DNA of 64,000 nt from Prochlorococcus marinus CUG1416 (lineage in GTDB: Bacteria > Cyanobacteriota > Cyanobacteriia > PCC-6307 > Cyanobiaceae): NCBI RefSeq assembly GCF_017695965.1, contig NZ_JAAORM010000002.1:310001-374000 (forward strand), given 5' to 3'. Of this stretch, positions 1-10,561 are shown one piece after another; the first letter of the stretch is position 1; each line of letters begins with the position of its first letter. Below the pieces are notes generated by a model. That model did no database searches. It was not told the DNA's origin and saw only the letters and a list, made by a program, of their open reading frames with translations. A program made the position numbers and the translations under genes.

Positions 1-2496
1 GAATTGTCTATAAGCAAAAATCAATTTGGTAGAATTAATGGAATTATTAATGGTGCTGGATCAATATCTTCTTATGGGACTTATCTTGATGGGCGACTCG
101 CATGGAGTTTAGGTAAATATAGAAATATTAAGTTAGCGAATTCATTATTTGATTTCAGCTTCAAAAATAATTCTTATTATGTAAGTTCTTCATTGTATCC
201 AATCGATGGAGGCATAATTGAAGTCGAATATGATTCAAATAAAAATAATTTAATCAATTCAGAATTCACCAATATAAGTACCAGTTGGACTATCCTCACA
301 GCGGTTGATATTTTTAACTTTGATAATAAAAAAGGTATTCCAATAAGTAAATCGAATATTTTGGATGATTTGGAAATAAATAAAGTCAATAATTCCTTTA
401 AAGAGAAGATCGATTTTATAAAAAACTTTCTTGAAAATAGTAATGCGCTAGAGGAAAAATTTAATTTGCAGAAATATTTAAGTAAATTCAGAAGTAGATA
501 CAATGGAAAAATAACTATTCAGGGCGATAGTCCACTCAATTACAAATTAAATGCAAAATTAAATGGCTATCTTGATGTCTCTGGAGATGATTACAAAAAT
601 AATAAAGAGGAATTTTCTATTGATTTGAAAGGAGGATTGTTAACAGGTAAAGGTTCCTTAAACATCGAAAAACTACCACTAAGTGCTGCAAATATCTTTT
701 TGAAAAAACCAAGAGATTTTCTTGGTGGTTTGGATATGAATTTACTTTATGATCTTGATAAAAAATCTTTCTCTAGTGAAATTTCTTCCAATAATTCATC
801 AATAAAAAATAACAAAATATTATTTAATAGAGGACTAATTGAATTTAATAATTCTTTTTTTGATATTGATTTTTCCTTGCTAATAAATGACTCTGATGTA
901 CCAATTGATATTAAAGGCTCAATACCTATAAATAAATCAGATAACTTAGATCTAAGATTGATTGGGAATGGGAAATTTATTGAGTTAATAGATATTTTCG
1001 CTGATGAATACTTTACCTTTAAAGAAGGTGATGTGAATCTTAGAATGATAATAAAAGGAACCCTAGATAAGCCTATCTTAAATGGATTTGTCGCAATTAA
1101 AGATTCTGAAATTGATTTTTATAACAATATAATAAAAGACATTAATAGCCTGATAATTTTTGATTTTGATACTTTAGAGATCAAGAATCTAACAGCACAG
1201 GTTGAAGATTCTGGAAATATTTTTATAAGAGGGTCTTTGCCTTTTTATAGTCAAAATGATTTAGAGAAGGCTGAGATTAATTTGAAAACGAACAAATTCA
1301 CTTTAAAGAAAGATAATTTTAATTTTTTAATAGATTCAAATATCGATTTAAGTGGATCATTTGAAAGTCCTGTTTTGGGTGGATATCTATCTTTTAATAA
1401 TGGATTTATTAATTTTAATAGCACCAATCAAAATAATAAAAAAGAAGTCAATATTAAACGAAAAGAGGAAAAAAAAGATTGGCCAGAACTTTATTGGAAT
1501 AACAATAAAAATATTGAAATAATTTCAAATGAAACAATTTTAAATTCCGTTCTTTTAGGAGAAAATTTGCCTAATTATTTGAATGATTTGAGTTTTAATA
1601 ATCTTAAATTAAAGCTTGGACCAGAATTTAAACTTCAATATTCAGATATAGTTCAAGCTTATTTAGATACCAAATTAGACCTTAATATAAATGGAACTGT
1701 AGGAAAAGATTTAAATGCTAGGGGGCTTATTTATCTTAAAAAAGGTAGAGCGAATCTATATACTACCCCGTTTAAACTTGATAAAAATAAAGATAATTAT
1801 ATATTATTTGCATCAAGAAGTGGTGTAGTTCCATTTATTAACTTTTCTTTAGTTAGTAAAGTTCCAGATTCCATAATACCTATACGTGAAAATAATCAGG
1901 ATTCGAATATTATATCAGCTGATCTTGATGCAGATGAGACTTCAAGTGGTTTTGGAGCGTTTGGAATTGGCAATACAAGGCTTATCAAAATTGAAGCTTC
2001 CTACGAAGGATTTCTAGATCAATTATCTTTTGAAGATGAAAATAAAAGAATCCAACTAAGGAGCACTCCAAGTTATAACAGGTCACAAATAATAGGCTTA
2101 ATTGGAGGTAACTCCGCAAATTTAATAAATAGAGCATTTATTTCTCAACTTAATAATGCGGATGCTTTTAGTGAAAGATTTCAGTTATCTTTATATCCAG
2201 CTTTAATAGAAAATAATGATTCTCTTAATAACATTTTTTCTAATGAAAGTTTAGATATAGAAGATGATGGACAATCATCTTCTAATGAGGAATTTTCTTC
2301 TCAAGCTTGGGTAGCTGAACTAGGACTTGATATTACGGATGCGATAAATTTTGCCTTTCAAACCGTTCCAGGTAGAGATGACCTTTCACCTACAGGAATT
2401 TTGACCTTTCAGGCTAATCCAAACTTAGAATTATTAGGTTCTTATGATGCTAATGGGGATTGGAAAAGTCAAGTTCAATTATTTTTTAGATATTAA
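1..2496 (+). CDS. TamB-like translocation/assembly module protein (DUF490), 3' part
   Basis: The gene enters from upstream of the window; about 830 C-terminal residues are visible and the true start is not. The protein has long stretches of alternating hydrophobic/polar residues rich in Asn, Asp, Ser and Leu, typical of the beta-taco groove of TamB/AsmA-like proteins. The last ~250 residues match the DUF490 pattern: a GFGAFGIGNTRL-type segment, a stretch listing GIL-F-NP, and a terminal aromatic (LFFRY) as in Omp85-associated proteins. TamB proteins span the periplasm and move phospholipid or assist outer-membrane protein assembly with an Omp85 partner. No frameshift is seen. The family call is fairly firm, the cargo unknown. 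Confidence 0.8.
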   Translation, partial: ELSISKNQFGRINGIINGAGSISSYGTYLDGRLAWSLGKYRNIKLANSLFDFSFKNNSYYVSSSLYPIDGGIIEVEYDSNKNNLINSEFTNISTSWTILTAVDIFNFDNKKGIPISKSNILDDLEINKVNNSFKEKIDFIKNFLENSNALEEKFNLQKYLSKFRSRYNGKITIQGDSPLNYKLNAKLNGYLDVSGDDYKNNKEEFSIDLKGGLLTGKGSLNIEKLPLSAANIFLKKPRDFLGGLDMNLLYDLDKKSFSSEISSNNSSIKNNKILFNRGLIEFNNSFFDIDFSLLINDSDVPIDIKGSIPINKSDNLDLRLIGNGKFIELIDIFADEYFTFKEGDVNLRMIIKGTLDKPILNGFVAIKDSEIDFYNNIIKDINSLIIFDFDTLEIKNLTAQVEDSGNIFIRGSLPFYSQNDLEKAEINLKTNKFTLKKDNFNFLIDSNIDLSGSFESPVLGGYLSFNNGFINFNSTNQNNKKEVNIKRKEEKKDWPELYWNNNKNIEIISNETILNSVLLGENLPNYLNDLSFNNLKLKLGPEFKLQYSDIVQAYLDTKLDLNINGTVGKDLNARGLIYLKKGRANLYTTPFKLDKNKDNYILFASRSGVVPFINFSLVSKVPDSIIPIRENNQDSNIISADLDADETSSGFGAFGIGNTRLIKIEASYEGFLDQLSFEDENKRIQLRSTPSYNRSQIIGLIGGNSANLINRAFISQLNNADAFSERFQLSLYPALIENNDSLNNIFSNESLDIEDDGQSSSNEEFSSQAWVAELGLDITDAINFAFQTVPGRDDLSPTGILTFQANPNLELLGSYDANGDWKSQVQLFFRY

Positions 2497-2562
2497 TTCA
2501 GAAAGAAAGTTAGTTTAAAGAATCGTTAATTTGAATTATTATTAAATTAACTAGAAAAAATT

Positions 2563-3873
2563 ATGACCAATATCTTTGAAGTTCCTAAACCAGGTAATGA
2601 TCTTTTAGAAAAAGCTGATCAAGTTCGTTTGGCATCATTAAAAATAAGTCAGGCTGAAAATCAAATTAGAATTAAAGCCTTAAATTTTATGGCTGATTAT
2701 CTAGAAAAAAATACTAAAGAAATTTTGGAGGCTAATATTGATGATTATAAAATAGCAGAAAAGAAAGGAATTTCTAAGGCTTTACTTTCTAGATTAAAGT
2801 TATCAAAAGAAAAATTAAATACAGGTATTGAAGGAGTAAGAAAAGTTGGAGACTTGGCGGATCCTGTAAATCAAGTTCAAATCAAAAGAGAGCTTTCCAA
2901 TGGATTGATCCTAGAAAGAAAAACAGTGCCTATTGGCGTTTTAGGGGTTATTTTTGAATCTAGACCGGACGCTGTTATGCAGATTAGTTCTTTAGCAATA
3001 AGATCAGGGAATGGAGTAATGCTAAAGGGCGGTAGTGAAGCTAATTTAACAAATACTGCAATAGTCAAGGCATTACAGCAGGGGTTAGATAAATCAGGTC
3101 TTGATAAAAATGCAATATGCTTACTTACAAACAGAAAAGATAGTATGTCGATGTTAAGTCTTGAGAAATATATTAATTTAATAATTCCAAGAGGAAGTAA
3201 TGAATTAGTTAAATTTATTCAAGAGAATACAAGAATTCCTGTGCTAGGTCATGCGGATGGAATTTGTCATTTGTTTATAGATAATGAGGCAAATCTGGAG
3301 ATGGCTCTATCAGTCTCTTTGGACAGTAAAATTCAATATCCTGCAGCATGTAATGCTATTGAAACTTTATTAGTGCATAAAGATATTGCACCAGTTTTTC
3401 TAGAAAAGGCCATACCTTTGTTTAATGCTAATGATGTTAAATTAATTGGAGATAAAAGATCTGTTGAATTAGGGCTAAGTTATGAGGCTAGTCTAGAAGA
3501 TTGGCAAACTGAATATTTAGATTTAATTTTATCAATAAAAATTGTTGAGAATCTTGATGAGGCAATCTCTCATATTCAAAAATTTAGTTCAAAACATACA
3601 GATGGAATAATCACTGAAAATTTAAGTACTGCTAATAAATTTATGAATGTAGTTGATAGTGCAGGTGTTTTTCATAATTGTTCTACTAGGTTTGCAGATG
3701 GGTTTAGATATGGATTCGGAGCTGAAGTTGGGATATCTACTCAAACTTTGCCCCCAAGAGGACCTGTAGGCCTAGAGGGTCTAGTTACATATAAATATTT
3801 CCTAAAAGGAAATGGGAATATAGTTGATGATTTTTCATCTGGCAAAGCTATCTATACTCATAAGGATCTTTAA
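2563..3873 (+). CDS. proA: Glutamate-5-semialdehyde dehydrogenase (gamma-glutamyl phosphate reductase)
   Basis: ProA catalyses the NADPH-dependent reduction of gamma-glutamyl phosphate to glutamate semialdehyde, the second step of proline synthesis. The 436-residue length is normal. The aldehyde-dehydrogenase fold shows the GVIFESRPDA cofactor-side motif near residue 128, GNGVMLKGGSEA near 149, and the catalytic Cys263 in YPAACNAIE. The C-terminal region keeps the GAEVGIST and PRGPVGLEGL signatures. It starts at ATG 2563 after a 66-bp gap from the TamB-like gene. folB follows 11 bp downstream, so the two are probably co-transcribed. No anomalies. Confidence 0.97.
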   Translation: MTNIFEVPKPGNDLLEKADQVRLASLKISQAENQIRIKALNFMADYLEKNTKEILEANIDDYKIAEKKGISKALLSRLKLSKEKLNTGIEGVRKVGDLADPVNQVQIKRELSNGLILERKTVPIGVLGVIFESRPDAVMQISSLAIRSGNGVMLKGGSEANLTNTAIVKALQQGLDKSGLDKNAICLLTNRKDSMSMLSLEKYINLIIPRGSNELVKFIQENTRIPVLGHADGICHLFIDNEANLEMALSVSLDSKIQYPAACNAIETLLVHKDIAPVFLEKAIPLFNANDVKLIGDKRSVELGLSYEASLEDWQTEYLDLILSIKIVENLDEAISHIQKFSSKHTDGIITENLSTANKFMNVVDSAGVFHNCSTRFADGFRYGFGAEVGISTQTLPPRGPVGLEGLVTYKYFLKGNGNIVDDFSSGKAIYTHKDL

Positions 3874-3884
3874 GATTTTTGAAG

Positions 3885-4247
3885 ATGGAAACATTTATAA
3901 AAATTGAGAAAATTGAACTTTGGGCGAGAGTTGGCGTTCTTGATGAAGAAAGGAATTTAGGACAACTTTTTAGTTTAGATATATTTTTGTGGACTGATTT
4001 TGAAAAATGTACTTTAAATGATGACATTAAAAAAACAGTTGATTATTCAAAATTAGTTGAAATTTTAAAAGATCAATCAAAGAAAATATATTGTTTTACA
4101 ATCGAAAAATACTCAAGCTCAATTTTAGAAATTATTGATGCGGAGTTTAATCTTTCTAAAATTAAAATCATTCTGACAAAATGCAATCCACCAATAACTG
4201 GATTTGATGGGAAGGTGTCAATAGTAAGAATTCTTGAAAATAAGTAA
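3885..4247 (+). CDS. folB: Dihydroneopterin aldolase
   Basis: FolB cleaves 7,8-dihydroneopterin to 6-hydroxymethyl-dihydropterin in folate synthesis. The protein is about 120 residues, the usual single-domain size. It opens with the family pattern ELWARVGVLDEER, has the VDYSKLVE segment in the middle, and ends with KCNPPITGFDGKVSI, where the Lys-Cys/Asn-Pro and Gly residues belong to the pterin site. I chose ATG 3885. A TTG two codons earlier (3879) is in frame but gives no better start. It lies 11 bp after proA and 5 bp before a hydrolase gene, so it sits inside a short operon. Confidence 0.92.
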   Translation: METFIKIEKIELWARVGVLDEERNLGQLFSLDIFLWTDFEKCTLNDDIKKTVDYSKLVEILKDQSKKIYCFTIEKYSSSILEIIDAEFNLSKIKIILTKCNPPITGFDGKVSIVRILENK

Positions 4248-4252
4248 AAGTT

Positions 4253-4846
4253 TTGGAAAAAAGAAATCCTATTATATTGATTCATGGTCTTTGGAATACT
4301 TCAAGTATTTTTTCTTCTATTACCTCAAAACTTGATGATATTGGAATTGAATATTTTGCCCCAACTCTTAAGCATTCATATGGAATGACTTCAATTTTTG
4401 ATTTGACTAATACATTAAATGAATTAATTTTAGAGAAATATGGTTTAGCAAAAGAATTAGATATTTTGGGATTCTCCATGGGAGGGATAATTGGTAGGTA
4501 TTGGATTCAAAAATTTAATGGTTATAAAAGAACAAGAAGATTTATATCTATAGGTTCTCCTCACAAAGGAACATTAATGGCTCAATTAGTACCTAAATAC
4601 CCTTTTAGAGGAATATCAGAAATGAAAATAAATAGTAAGTTTTTGATAGAACTGGCAAAGAGTGATTTTTTTCTTGATGATATCGAGTGTATAAATTTCT
4701 TTACTCATTGGGATCTAATGGTTTTCCCTGGTTGGTGGACTAATTTAAATTTAGGGAAAAAAATATCAGTAAAAGTCTATAAACATAGAAATCTAGTAAG
4801 GAATAAATCTGTGATTGAGAAAATAATCGGTGAAATTATTATTTAG
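4253..4846 (+). CDS. Small alpha/beta-hydrolase, lipase/esterase-like
   Basis: A 197-residue alpha/beta-hydrolase. The oxyanion-side motif LIHGLWN is near residue 10, and the nucleophile elbow GFSMGG near residue 75 supplies Ser. A later Asp (HWDLMVFPG) and His (YKHRNLV) complete a plausible triad. The layout resembles EstA/LipA-type lipases and cyanobacterial triacylglycerol-lipase-like proteins, but the substrate cannot be read from sequence. The start is TTG 4253, five bases after folB, with no strong Shine-Dalgarno site. The 3' end overlaps the convergent oligopeptidase gene by 8 bp. There is no signal peptide, so it is probably cytoplasmic or membrane-peripheral. Confidence 0.8.
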   Translation: MEKRNPIILIHGLWNTSSIFSSITSKLDDIGIEYFAPTLKHSYGMTSIFDLTNTLNELILEKYGLAKELDILGFSMGGIIGRYWIQKFNGYKRTRRFISIGSPHKGTLMAQLVPKYPFRGISEMKINSKFLIELAKSDFFLDDIECINFFTHWDLMVFPGWWTNLNLGKKISVKVYKHRNLVRNKSVIEKIIGEIII

Positions 4847-6926
4847 CTCCAGATAGACCCAAATGTCTTACTAAGGAAGCTGTTTGTGGCTCTCTTCCCC
4901 TGAATAGTTTGAATATATCTAATGGAGGTAAGCTTCCACCTAAGCTAAGTATTGTATCTTTAAATTTCTTTCCTATTAACTTTAAATTTTCAGTGTTTTC
5001 TAGATCAGCTTCTTCGAACATAGAAAAAGCATCAGCACTTAGAACCTCAGCCCATTTATATGAGTAATATCCTGCAGAATATCCGCCCGCAAATATATGG
5101 CTAAAACAACAAAGAAATTGATCTTCTGGAATTGGAGCAATAACAGTAGTTTGTTTTGCAATTTCTCTTCTTACTTCATCAGCTGTTTTACCTTCGTTTT
5201 TGTCAATACTACTGTGTAATCTGAGGTCTGTAATCGCAAAATGGAGTTGTCTAAGGGTAGCCATACCACAATTAAAAGTTCTATTTCTTAGAAGCTTTTC
5301 AAAATTCTCATTGGACAGTTTTTCTCCTGTTTTATAGTGCTTAGCAATATTCAAGAGTGTATTTTTATGAAAACACCAGTTTTCCATAAATTGACTTGGA
5401 AGTTCGACTGCATCCCATTCAACATTATTGATGCCAGCTGCTTGAGGAAAATTTACAGTGGTAAGCATGTGTTGAAGACCATGGCCAAATTCATGGAATA
5501 GTGTCTGAACTTCTTCAAAACTCATCAAACTAGGTTTGTCTTTTGATGGTGGTGTCTGATTACAAACAAGATAAGCTACCGGTAGGGTCTTTTTGCCAAC
5601 ATTATTTTTATTCAAGCATTCATCCATCCAAGCACCTCCTCTCTTAGATTCTGGACGAGAATATGGATCGAGGTAAAAAGATGCTATTTTGTTATCTTCT
5701 TTATTAAAAATATTAAAAAACAAAACATCATCATTCCATAGAGGTGCTTCATCAGTTGCTTCGACAACTTTAATTTCAAAAAGCTTTTCGCTTAATTTAA
5801 ATAAACCTTTTAAGACATCATTTAGTGGGAACCAAGGTCTCAAAGACTCTTGATCTAAATTGAGTTTCTCCTTTCTAAGAAGTTCAGACCAATAACTAAT
5901 ATCCCATGGCTCAATATTCTGTGATTCTGGGAACCCATTGGCTTTAGAAAAATTATTGAGCTTTTCTAATTCAATTTTTGCAGTCTTATATGCTGGTTCT
6001 CTCAATTCTTCTAAAAGGTTTTCAACATTTTTAATTTCTTTCGCCATTTTCGTTGACAAACTTAGTTCTGCCCAACTTTTATAACCGAGAAGATTAGCCT
6101 GTTTAGTTCTGAGAGATAATATCTCTTCAATGATTGGAGAATTATTTTTTTCTCCTTGAGACGCCCTACCTACAAATGCCTTATACATTTTTTCTCTGAG
6201 GTTACGGTCGGTGGCATATGTCAGAAACGATGTATAGGTTGGAATATCTAGACTTAATTTCCAGGGCCCATTTTGAATATCAAATTCGCCATCTTTTTTT
6301 AAGTGATTGTGTGCAGAAATTGCCATCAATTCGAGTACTCGTTCGGGAAGACCATCGACTTCAGATTTTTTATTTAAAATTAAAAACCATTTGTTAGTGG
6401 CATCAAGAATATTGTTGCTGAAGTCTGTTGACAGCTTTCCAAGTTTTTCTGAAATGTTGTTGAATTTTTCTTGATCATTTTTTTGGAGTGAAATTCCTCT
6501 ATGTTGCATCTCAAGAATTTCTTTATCTAAAATTCTGCTTTTGATTTGATCAAAGCTATTTGTCTCTTTAAGCTTGACTAAAGAATTGTAAATTATTTTA
6601 CTTTGTCCAAATTTGTTACTCAAGCTAATAATCTCTGGAAGAAATTTTGAATAAATATCTCTAAGACTTTCAGAATTATTTACAGCATTTAGGTGGCTTA
6701 TTACTCCCCAACTCCACCTAAGAATTTCATTGACTTCATTTAAAGGATTTATTACTTTATCCCAGTTCAAATCATTTTGAATCAAATAATTAGATAAATT
6801 TTTTTCTATGTTTTTAAAATCTTCTGCTATCTTTTCTAGTACTACTGGAAATTGTTTACTGATGGTTTCGGGAGTGAATTTTTTAAATTCTGGTAACTCT
6901 CCATATTTAAAGATTGAAGTATCCAT
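4839..6926 (-). CDS. prlC: Oligopeptidase A, M3 family zinc metallopeptidase
   Basis: A 695-residue M3 (thimet-oligopeptidase clan) enzyme that degrades short cytoplasmic peptides, including cleaved signal peptides in other bacteria. The zinc site is clear: H478-E-F-G-H482 on the active-site helix. A third ligand Glu is expected about 25 residues later in the NNVEWDAVELPSQF region. The N-terminal ~200 residues form the helical M3 domain, and the C-terminal GGYSAGYYSYKWAE motif is diagnostic. There is no signal peptide. It starts 14 bp downstream of ndhD on the same strand and converges on the lipase-like gene with an 8-bp overlap. Confidence 0.95.
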   Translation of the reverse strand: MDTSIFKYGELPEFKKFTPETISKQFPVVLEKIAEDFKNIEKNLSNYLIQNDLNWDKVINPLNEVNEILRWSWGVISHLNAVNNSESLRDIYSKFLPEIISLSNKFGQSKIIYNSLVKLKETNSFDQIKSRILDKEILEMQHRGISLQKNDQEKFNNISEKLGKLSTDFSNNILDATNKWFLILNKKSEVDGLPERVLELMAISAHNHLKKDGEFDIQNGPWKLSLDIPTYTSFLTYATDRNLREKMYKAFVGRASQGEKNNSPIIEEILSLRTKQANLLGYKSWAELSLSTKMAKEIKNVENLLEELREPAYKTAKIELEKLNNFSKANGFPESQNIEPWDISYWSELLRKEKLNLDQESLRPWFPLNDVLKGLFKLSEKLFEIKVVEATDEAPLWNDDVLFFNIFNKEDNKIASFYLDPYSRPESKRGGAWMDECLNKNNVGKKTLPVAYLVCNQTPPSKDKPSLMSFEEVQTLFHEFGHGLQHMLTTVNFPQAAGINNVEWDAVELPSQFMENWCFHKNTLLNIAKHYKTGEKLSNENFEKLLRNRTFNCGMATLRQLHFAITDLRLHSSIDKNEGKTADEVRREIAKQTTVIAPIPEDQFLCCFSHIFAGGYSAGYYSYKWAEVLSADAFSMFEEADLENTENLKLIGKKFKDTILSLGGSLPPLDIFKLFRGREPQTASLVRHLGLSGAK

Positions 6927-6940
6927 TTGTTAAAAATAAT

Positions 6941-8482
6941 TTAATTAACTAATGTTGAAATTACGCCTATTAACTTAGCTAAAGTTAGCTGCTGACTGAG
7001 AGCATTGGTTGAAGATTCATATAAATTTATGGCGATTTTCGGCCAAAAACCTATTACTAAAGTAGGCAACAATAAACTGAAACCAATTGTCAATTCTCTA
7101 CCATTCATTTCTTTAACTGTTGCTAGTGCAGGAATTCTAGGCCCAAAAAATACTCTCCTACACATCGAGAGTAGATATATTGGTGTAAGAACTAGACCGA
7201 TAGCTGCAATTAGAATTGTGATTGATCTAAAGAGAGAGCTGAACCCCTCTTGACTAGTAATGCCTAAAAATACAGTTATTTCGCTAATAAAACCGCTCAT
7301 GCCAGGTAATGCTAGAGAAGCTAGAGAGCTTGCTAAGAAAAAAGCAAAAGTTATTGGTAAAACCTTTGCTAGACCTCCCATATTTGGAATCGAAAGAGTA
7401 TTTGTTCTTTCATAGAATGAACCTGTAACAAAAAACATAGCTGCTGCAATAAGTCCGTGACTAATCATTTGAAGCATTGCTCCGCTTATTCCTAATGCAT
7501 CCACTGCTCCAATCCCCAATAGAACGAAACCCATATGACTTACTGAGCTACAAGCAATTCTTCTTTTTACATTATCCTGTGCGAATGCATTTAGTGCTCC
7601 GTAAATAATATTAATGATCCCTAGAATAATTAATGCAGGCGCTAATTGCAGATGTACTTCAGGTAATATTTGAACATTGAATCTTAAGAGAGCGTAGCCT
7701 CCCATTTTTAAAAGTATTCCCGCGAGCAACATTGATACTGGTGCATTAGCCTCTCCATGTGCATCAGGCAACCAAGTATGTAGCGGAAAGATAGGTAGTT
7801 TTACTCCAAAACCAATTAGAAATCCCAGATAAGATAATAATGCTAGGCTTCCTGTTACATGTTTATTGGTTAAGTCAGTAATATTTAAAGTAAAAGTATC
7901 ACCACTCAAGGCAATTGCTAAACCACTTATGAGTATTAATAAAGATGCTAAAGCTGTATAAAGAATAAATTTAGTCGCTGCATATAATTTCTTTTTACCT
8001 CCCCAAATAGCAATAAGAAGATATACCGGAACTAACTCAAGTTCCCAAGCTAAGAAAAATAATAGGAAATCTTGAGAGAGGAAAACTAGTGCTTGAGCTG
8101 ATGCTTGAATTAATAAAAGAGCAAAATATAAATTAGATTTTTTCTTTATTTTCCAACTTGCGGCGGCTGATAAAAATGTAATTAATCCACTCAAAGCGAC
8201 TAAAGGAGCAGATAATCCATCTACACCAAGAGACCACTCTAAACCTATTGAAGGCAACCAAGCAGCTCTTTCTACAAGTTGCAAGGAGCTATCTGCAGTA
8301 TTAAATTTTTGTAAAAGGACTACAATTATTAATAAAAAATCTATAAATAAAAAAGTTAATGAAATATTTCTAGGGAGTGTATTATCTTCTCCTTCCTTCG
8401 AACTCAAGAAAGGCATTATTAATGCCCCAATTAAAGGCAGTAAAACAATACAGGATAGCCAAGGAAAAGATTCTAAATTCAT
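6941..8482 (-). CDS. ndhD: NAD(P)H-quinone oxidoreductase (NDH-1) subunit 4
   Basis: A 513-residue membrane protein with about 14 hydrophobic segments and proton-antiporter-like (NuoM/MrpD) sequence. Conserved motifs include [14 protein letters not shown] (with the key membrane Glu), [15 protein letters not shown] near residue 230, and [17 protein letters not shown]. NdhD is a proton-pumping subunit of the thylakoid NDH-1 complex used for cyclic electron flow and respiration. No neighbouring ndhF or CO2-uptake genes lie in the window, so D1/D2 versus D3/D4 type cannot be decided from context. A 79-bp gap separates it from thrB upstream. Confidence 0.95.
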   Translation of the reverse strand: MNLESFPWLSCIVLLPLIGALIMPFLSSKEGEDNTLPRNISLTFLFIDFLLIIVVLLQKFNTADSSLQLVERAAWLPSIGLEWSLGVDGLSAPLVALSGLITFLSAAASWKIKKKSNLYFALLLIQASAQALVFLSQDFLLFFLAWELELVPVYLLIAIWGGKKKLYAATKFILYTALASLLILISGLAIALSGDTFTLNITDLTNKHVTGSLALLSYLGFLIGFGVKLPIFPLHTWLPDAHGEANAPVSMLLAGILLKMGGYALLRFNVQILPEVHLQLAPALIILGIINIIYGALNAFAQDNVKRRIACSSVSHMGFVLLGIGAVDALGISGAMLQMISHGLIAAAMFFVTGSFYERTNTLSIPNMGGLAKVLPITFAFFLASSLASLALPGMSGFISEITVFLGITSQEGFSSLFRSITILIAAIGLVLTPIYLLSMCRRVFFGPRIPALATVKEMNGRELTIGFSLLLPTLVIGFWPKIAINLYESSTNALSQQLTLAKLIGVISTLVN

Positions 8483-8561
8483 TTATTGAATGAATAATTT
8501 TTTTATTCTAGTTGAAGTTGTACTAGCTTGAGACTATAACATTAAAAATGCCTAAGTAAAA

Positions 8562-9509
8562 CTACTTACCAGGGATAGTGCTAAATTGACTGCCTGATGT
8601 TTGAACGTTTAAGAATGGAGCTCTACTTGCTACTCCTAACTTCTCCCAAGCTTTTACCATTGCTTGACTTACACTTTTACCATTTTCCTTTTTACACAAA
8701 GCTAAGATACTTGGCCCAGCCCCACTAATTGCACATCCTAAAGCACCTGCTTGTAGTGCTGCATCTTTGACTTCTAGCCCGCCTTTAATAAGCTTCCAGC
8801 GGTATGGTTCATGTAGCCTGTCAAACATTCCCTCTTTTATTAATTCATCATTCCCTGTTTTTAAGCCATTTAGTAATAAAGTAAGTGCCCCCATATTTGT
8901 CACTGCATCAGCTATGGGGACATTCTTAGGCATTACTTTCCTTGCTTCACTTGTGCTTAATCGAATAGCAGGTATTGCTACAACAGTTTTAATGGATTCG
9001 TGCCAATCACATCTTATAATTCTCCATCTTTGAGAAGATGACCGGGCTGTTAAACAAAGCCCACCCAAAAGAGAGGGCACTACATTATCAGGATGACCTT
9101 CAATATCAATAGCAAGTTCTAGGAGTTTTTCTTTGGAAAGGGGGGAGTCCATTATTGCATTTGCTCCAATTAGTCCAGCAACTATTGCTGTGGCACTACT
9201 TCCAAGCCCTCGTGCAGGAGGTACGGCAAGCTTAACTCTTGCTTCAAGAGCAAAAGGAGTCATGTTCGCACTTTCCCATACTTTCTGAGCTGCTCTAAAA
9301 ACCAAGTTTTCAGGCCCCCCTCTTAAGTGATTACCATCTGTACTTTCCATTATTAGATCAAATCTATCTCCACCACCTTCTATTCTTGTGAAAATGAATT
9401 CATTATATAAATCTAATGCTGCGCCAAGGCAGTCGAATCCAGGTCCCAAATTAGCAGTTGTGGAAGGCACTGTAACTCTTATTTTTTTACCTACTTCAGG
9501 AATAGACAT
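8562..9509 (-). CDS. thrB: Homoserine kinase
   Basis: A 315-residue GHMP-family kinase that phosphorylates homoserine on the way to threonine. The N-terminal VPSTTANLGPGFDCLG motif is characteristic of ThrB, and the ATP loop PPARGLGSSATA occupies about residues 97-107. The C-terminal GHMP motif GALGCAISGAGPS is intact. The length is standard. It lies 7 bp downstream of the glucokinase gene on the same strand, so it probably shares a transcript with glk, thrS and trpS. Homoserine is also consumed by the metA/metY pair near 55-57 kb. Confidence 0.97.
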   Translation of the reverse strand: MSIPEVGKKIRVTVPSTTANLGPGFDCLGAALDLYNEFIFTRIEGGGDRFDLIMESTDGNHLRGGPENLVFRAAQKVWESANMTPFALEARVKLAVPPARGLGSSATAIVAGLIGANAIMDSPLSKEKLLELAIDIEGHPDNVVPSLLGGLCLTARSSSQRWRIIRCDWHESIKTVVAIPAIRLSTSEARKVMPKNVPIADAVTNMGALTLLLNGLKTGNDELIKEGMFDRLHEPYRWKLIKGGLEVKDAALQAGALGCAISGAGPSILALCKKENGKSVSQAMVKAWEKLGVASRAPFLNVQTSGSQFSTIPGK

Positions 9510-9516
9510 TATTTTG

Positions 9517-10551
9517 TTAAGTAGTTTTTAAAAGCATTTTTGCTCTACAGGCCGCACTAAAAAATCCAAACTCTTCATCTAAAATTACTCTCAGAGGTAT
9601 TGCTTTAACAATATCTTTTAATCTTCCCTTATCAAAATATTGTTTTATAAATAAATCTGATTTAAAGTTTTTGAAATGTTTTGGTGCGGTCCCTCCAGAA
9701 ATCCATAACCCGCCAAAGCATAATTCTTGAAGAGCAACATCTCCCAATAAGGAGGCATAAGCACCTAACCATATTTTCTCAACTTCAATCATTAGCTGAT
9801 CCCCTTCTTTTGAAAGTTTGCAAATTTTTTCAGGTAGTTCTTTTCTCGAAGCATCAGAAATTTTAATTTCTTTAAAATATTTTTGTAGAGGGTGGTTTTC
9901 GGCATCAGATTTGCTAAGTCTCCATTCGGCTATTCTTGATAAACCAGTACCACTAACAATTCTTTCACAAGATATCCTCTCAACTTCTAGATAATTCTTA
10001 AGCCAAATCTTTAATTCCCATTCTAATTCTGACTTTGGCGAGTATTCAATATGACCCCCTTCGCTAGCTAAAACTTTTACTTTACTTCCAGATATTATGC
10101 CTCTTGCCATACCCAAACCAGTCCCGGCTCCAACAATGGCATGCAAATCTTTATTGGCACCTTCAGAATTTACTCCATTTTGGATAGTAGAATATTGATG
10201 CTTTTTTAAGAAAGGTATTCCATAAATTTGCACTGCGAAATCATTTATAAGCTCGCAACTTTTAAAATTAAATTTGTTTTTTAATGCTTTTACAGAAATA
10301 TTCCATGATAAATTAATAATCTTTGCGTTGTTTTTAGATATAGGACCCGCTACGGCTAAACAAAGAGAAGATGGATGAGCAAAATTTCGGCATTCATTTT
10401 TGAGGAAATCCTCCAAAATCAAATCAAATGAAGTCCATTGCGAAGAAATATACTTTTTTTTAACAAGTAATTTAGTAGTATCATAATTACCCTCAGAGAA
10501 GATTCCTAATAAAACTTTTGTACCTCCTAGATCACAAGCGAGAAAATTCAT
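9517..10551 (-). CDS. glk: Glucokinase (ROK/Glk family)
   Basis: A 344-residue hexokinase-fold sugar kinase. The phosphate-1 loop LACDLGGTKVLLG is at the N terminus, and AVAGPISKN and an INDFAVQIYG segment follow, as in bacterial Glk. The GAGTGLGMARG phosphate-2/adenosine motif and a GGHIEYSP segment are present, and the C-terminal half carries GGLWISGGTAPK. It makes glucose-6-phosphate, useful for glucose salvaged from glycogen or taken up. It sits 10 bp from thrS and 7 bp from thrB in one orientation. Confidence 0.92.
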   Translation of the reverse strand: MNFLACDLGGTKVLLGIFSEGNYDTTKLLVKKKYISSQWTSFDLILEDFLKNECRNFAHPSSLCLAVAGPISKNNAKIINLSWNISVKALKNKFNFKSCELINDFAVQIYGIPFLKKHQYSTIQNGVNSEGANKDLHAIVGAGTGLGMARGIISGSKVKVLASEGGHIEYSPKSELEWELKIWLKNYLEVERISCERIVSGTGLSRIAEWRLSKSDAENHPLQKYFKEIKISDASRKELPEKICKLSKEGDQLMIEVEKIWLGAYASLLGDVALQELCFGGLWISGGTAPKHFKNFKSDLFIKQYFDKGRLKDIVKAIPLRVILDEEFGFFSAACRAKMLLKTT

Positions 10552-10561
10552 ATATTTGAAA